NCBI GenBank assembly: GCA_017459565.1
Contig: JAFUCP010000006.1
Span: 1 to 35,022 of the forward strand
DNA length: 35,022 bases
Origin: Clostridia bacterium
GTDB lineage: Bacteria; Bacillota; Clostridia; Christensenellales; Aristaeellaceae
Direction: 5' to 3'
The position numbers and the translations under genes were made by a program. How positions within the stretch are numbered: position 1 is the stretch's first letter; each line of letters starts with the position of its first letter. The notes beneath the pieces were generated by a model. That model was not told the DNA's origin. It saw only the letters and a list, made by a program, of their open reading frames with translations, and ran no database searches. Below, piece by piece: positions 33,130 to 35,022 of the stretch.

Positions 33130-34008
33130 ATGATAAGAAGCGGAGAGAGCCGCGCGGCGCTGGCGGTTATGGCGGCGGTGGCCGGCACGGGATATGCCTC
33201 TGGACGGGAGCTGACGCTCTTTTTTGCGCAGCTGGGCTGGGCTTCGTGGGTGTCCGTCGCGCTGTCGGCGGTGTTTTTTGCGCTGATGATATGGCTTTCC
33301 GCCCGTTGCGCAGAGGGCGCAGGGGAGGGCTTCGCCGCGGCGCTGCGCAGGCCGAAGCCGGGAGCCGGGCGCGCGCTGAACCTTCTGCGCGCTCTGCTGC
33401 TGGCGCTGACGGCGGCGGTGATGCTGCTGGGCGCGGCTCGCCTTGGGGCGCTGGCGCTGCCTGTGGCGCGCGGCGCTTTGTGGGGCGCGGGAATCGCGCT
33501 GGCGCTGGCGCTGTTGATCAACCTGGGCGCCCTGCGGGCGCTGCCGTGGCTGGGCATGACGGCGCTGGGTGCGGGCGCGGCCTTTTACGCGGCGCTGGCT
33601 GTCGATCCGCGGCCCGTGCGGACTTATCTGGCCGCGGACGCGGAGCTGGCTCTGGAGGGCAGCCTGCCTGCCGCGGCGTTGCTGGCGCTGCTCTACGCAG
33701 CGCTGAACGCGGCGGTGGCCGGCTTTGTCGTCGCCCGCTTCGCGGGGGCCTGTCCGCGCCGCGGCTGGCTGGGCACGCGCTGCGGCGCGCTGCTGGCGCT
33801 CGTGCTGCTGTGCGCGAACGCGGCCCTCGAACGGGGCGGCAGGGCGCTGCTGGGCCAGGCGCTGCCTGTGGTGCTGCTGGCGGCGCGCTGGGGCCTGCCC
33901 GGCTTCTGGATGTGTACCGCCTTCGGCTTTCTGTGTATTGTTTGCACCCTCTCCGCCGCGCTGGGCGGGCTCATCGATCTGCTGCGGAATGATTACGTTA
34001 AATGTTGA
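33130..34008 (+). CDS. YkvI-like polytopic membrane protein
   Basis: A 292-residue membrane protein with about 8-9 helices. It begins with AAVAGTGYASGRELTLFFAQLG, closely like the YkvI signature of an amino-acid permease-like fold in Firmicutes. The G-x-G-x-A-x-G-R-E motif near TM1 is the main evidence. Substrate and function are unknown. It is very rich in Ala and Leu and in GC-rich codons, in line with its neighbours. ATG 33130 follows a hairpin-embedded GGGGGA. Confidence 0.8.
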   Translation: MIRSGESRAALAVMAAVAGTGYASGRELTLFFAQLGWASWVSVALSAVFFALMIWLSARCAEGAGEGFAAALRRPKPGAGRALNLLRALLLALTAAVMLLGAARLGALALPVARGALWGAGIALALALLINLGALRALPWLGMTALGAGAAFYAALAVDPRPVRTYLAADAELALEGSLPAAALLALLYAALNAAVAGFVVARFAGACPRRGWLGTRCGALLALVLLCANAALERGGRALLGQALPVVLLAARWGLPGFWMCTAFGFLCIVCTLSAALGGLIDLLRNDYVKC

Positions 34009-34027
34009 AAACCGGGCTTTTGTCCGC

Positions 34028-34056
34028 TTGACGGCGAGGGGAAAATTGGTTATAAT
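34028..34056 (+). promoter_or_regulatory. Promoter of rplM-rpsI
   Basis: -35 TTGACG (34028-34033), 17-nt spacer, -10 TATAAT (34051-34056). Confidence 0.85.
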
Positions 34057-34061
34057 ACAGC

Positions 34062-34200
34062 TTGTGTCAATACGCTCACTAGCCCCGGGCAATGGCATGG
34101 TTGCGAAGGTACTGACCACACCTGACGCAAAGCATTGATTTGCAGATTGACGAATCGCTCCTGCGGTTCGCTGGCCGGAGTCGCTCCGGCAATCGAAATT
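34062..34200 (+). promoter_or_regulatory. Structured rplM leader (candidate L13 autoregulatory leader)
   Basis: The leader of about 150 nt has two adjacent hairpins, CGAATCGC/GCGGTTCG (34151-34170) and GCCGGAG/CTCCGGC (34174-34190), just before GGAGGG at 34201. A TTGCG/CGCAA closing pair lies at 34101-34130. Firmicutes rplM leaders are known L13 leaders, so an L13-binding role is plausible, but I could not align it to a model. Confidence 0.5.
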
Positions 34201-34215
34201 GGAGGGAAAAGACTC

Positions 34216-34644
34216 GTGAGTACTTATATGGCGAATCCCCAGAACGTCGAACGTAAGTGGTACGTCATCGACGCGGAGGGCATGGTTTTCGGCCGCCTGG
34301 CTTCCCAGGTCGCTTCCATGCTGCGCGGCAAGCATAAGCCCACCTTCACACCCCACTGTGATTGTGGCGACTATATTATCGTCGTGAACACTGATAAGCT
34401 GGTGCTGACCGGCAAGAAGCTGGACAACAAGGTTTATCGCTATCATACCGGCTATCCGGGCGGCCTGAAGGAAGTTCCCTATCGTCGTCTGATGGCGAAG
34501 AAGAGTGAATTCGCGTTCCGCGAGGCCGTGCGGCGGATGCTGCCCAAGGGCCCCCTGGGCTATGCGATGGCCAAGAAGCTCTTTGTGTACGGTGGACCCG
34601 AGCATAATCAGCAGGCTCAGAAGCCCGAAGAGCTGAAGCTGTAA
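34216..34644 (+). CDS. rplM: 50S ribosomal protein L13
   Basis: A 142-residue large-subunit protein that binds 23S rRNA early in assembly. Recognisable stretches are [58 protein letters not shown] and [16 protein letters not shown]. The start is GTG 34216 with GGAGGG 9 nt upstream, giving [15 protein letters not shown] as in homologues. ATG 34228 is less likely. rpsI follows after 19 nt, the universal order. Confidence 0.98.
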   Translation: MSTYMANPQNVERKWYVIDAEGMVFGRLASQVASMLRGKHKPTFTPHCDCGDYIIVVNTDKLVLTGKKLDNKVYRYHTGYPGGLKEVPYRRLMAKKSEFAFREAVRRMLPKGPLGYAMAKKLFVYGGPEHNQQAQKPEELKL

Positions 34645-34663
34645 TAGGGAGGAGGACGAAATC

Positions 34664-35022
34664 ATGAGTAATGTTTGTTTCCATGCTGTCGGCAGAAGGA
34701 AAAAGGCGATCGCCCGCGTTCGTCTGATTCCCGGTGAGGGCAACATCACCATCAATAAGCGCAACCTGGAGGAGTATTTCGGCTATGAGACCCTGAAGAC
34801 CGTGGTTCGCCAGCCGCTGGTCCTCACCGAGACCCTCGGCAAGTTCGATGTCGTCGTCAACTGCAAGGGCGGCGGCTTCACCGGTCAGGCCGGCGCGATC
34901 CGTCATGGCATCGCCCGCGCGCTGGTGAAGGCCGATGTGGATCTGAAGCCCGCCATCAAGAAGGCCGGCTATCTGACCCGCGACCCGCGCATGAAGGAGC
35001 GCAAGAAGTACGGCCTGAAGGC
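34664..35022 (+). CDS. rpsI: 30S ribosomal protein S9, 3'-truncated
   Basis: The small-subunit protein S9, whose C-terminal tail contacts P-site tRNA. The window covers 119 codons ([35 protein letters not shown] and the end [13 protein letters not shown]). About ten residues of the Arg-rich tail are missing past the end of the window. ATG 34664 has GGGAGGAGG upstream, in the rplM-rpsI operon. Confidence 0.97.
   Translation, partial: MSNVCFHAVGRRKKAIARVRLIPGEGNITINKRNLEEYFGYETLKTVVRQPLVLTETLGKFDVVVNCKGGGFTGQAGAIRHGIARALVKADVDLKPAIKKAGYLTRDPRMKERKKYGLK

Noticed and set aside
33103..34764. Minus-strand open frame of 553 codons
   Set aside because: Crosses the rplM promoter, rplM and the YkvI-like gene; very Gln/Arg-rich and without a start signal.

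Overview
GC-rich Gram-positive (Firmicutes/Clostridia) chromosome. The evidence is strong AGGAGG-type ribosome binding sites, sigma-A style promoters with 17-bp spacers, intrinsic terminators, pnp next to an M16 (MlpA-like) protease, ruvC-ruvA, rplM-rpsI, YkvI-like and CDP-glycerol (teichoic-acid type) genes. I would place it in a Christensenellales-like or related gut Clostridia lineage, but that placement is only a guess. No prophage, insertion sequence, CRISPR array, rRNA or tRNA was seen; gene content is mostly housekeeping plus small accessory modules.

Layout. 1-1184: 3' part of pnp and its terminator. 1208-3728: Nudix, GNAT and M16 protease genes (tightly coupled) and a 57-aa membrane protein. 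3955-6033 (-): HD-GYP cyclic-di-GMP type phosphodiesterase carrying a duplicated beta-rich C-terminal module. 6261-6747 (-): promoter, hairpin leader, Crh/HPr-like gene and terminator. 6887-10700 (+): metal-efflux island (ArsR/SmtB sensor, soluble HMA protein, Zn/Cd/Pb-type P1B ATPase, then a NiCo (czcD)-type riboswitch with terminator in front of a CDF exporter). 10748-12695 (+): ruvC, ruvA and a sensorless histidine kinase. 12948-16624 (-): MATE exporter, CstA-family transporter and alpha/beta hydrolase operon. 16737-20981 (+): two CDP-glycerol-type polyol-phosphate transferases, an IspD/TarI cytidylyltransferase and an extended SDR, a cell-surface polymer module.

21174-29772 (-): a five-gene oligopeptide ABC transporter (oppA, B, C, D, F order), flanked by an 85-aa membrane protein and a 180-aa membrane protein. 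Its OppC-like permease has a roughly 370-residue extracytoplasmic insertion built of degenerate repeats, and its binding protein lacks a clear lipobox. 29895-30863 (+): PNPOx-like flavoprotein and rpiB. 30949-32098 (-): Nudix ADP-ribose pyrophosphatase and RimJ-type GNAT. 32198-34008 (+): small P-loop protein, bitopic membrane protein, YkvI-like membrane protein. 34028-35022 (+): rplM with a structured leader, then rpsI cut by the window end.

The most unusual items are the repeat-bearing OppC with its apparently unlipidated OppA, the HD-GYP protein with a tandem beta module, the orphan Crh-like HPr protein, and the doubly regulated metal-efflux island (protein repressor plus riboswitch). No complete, clearly new defence or mobile system was seen.
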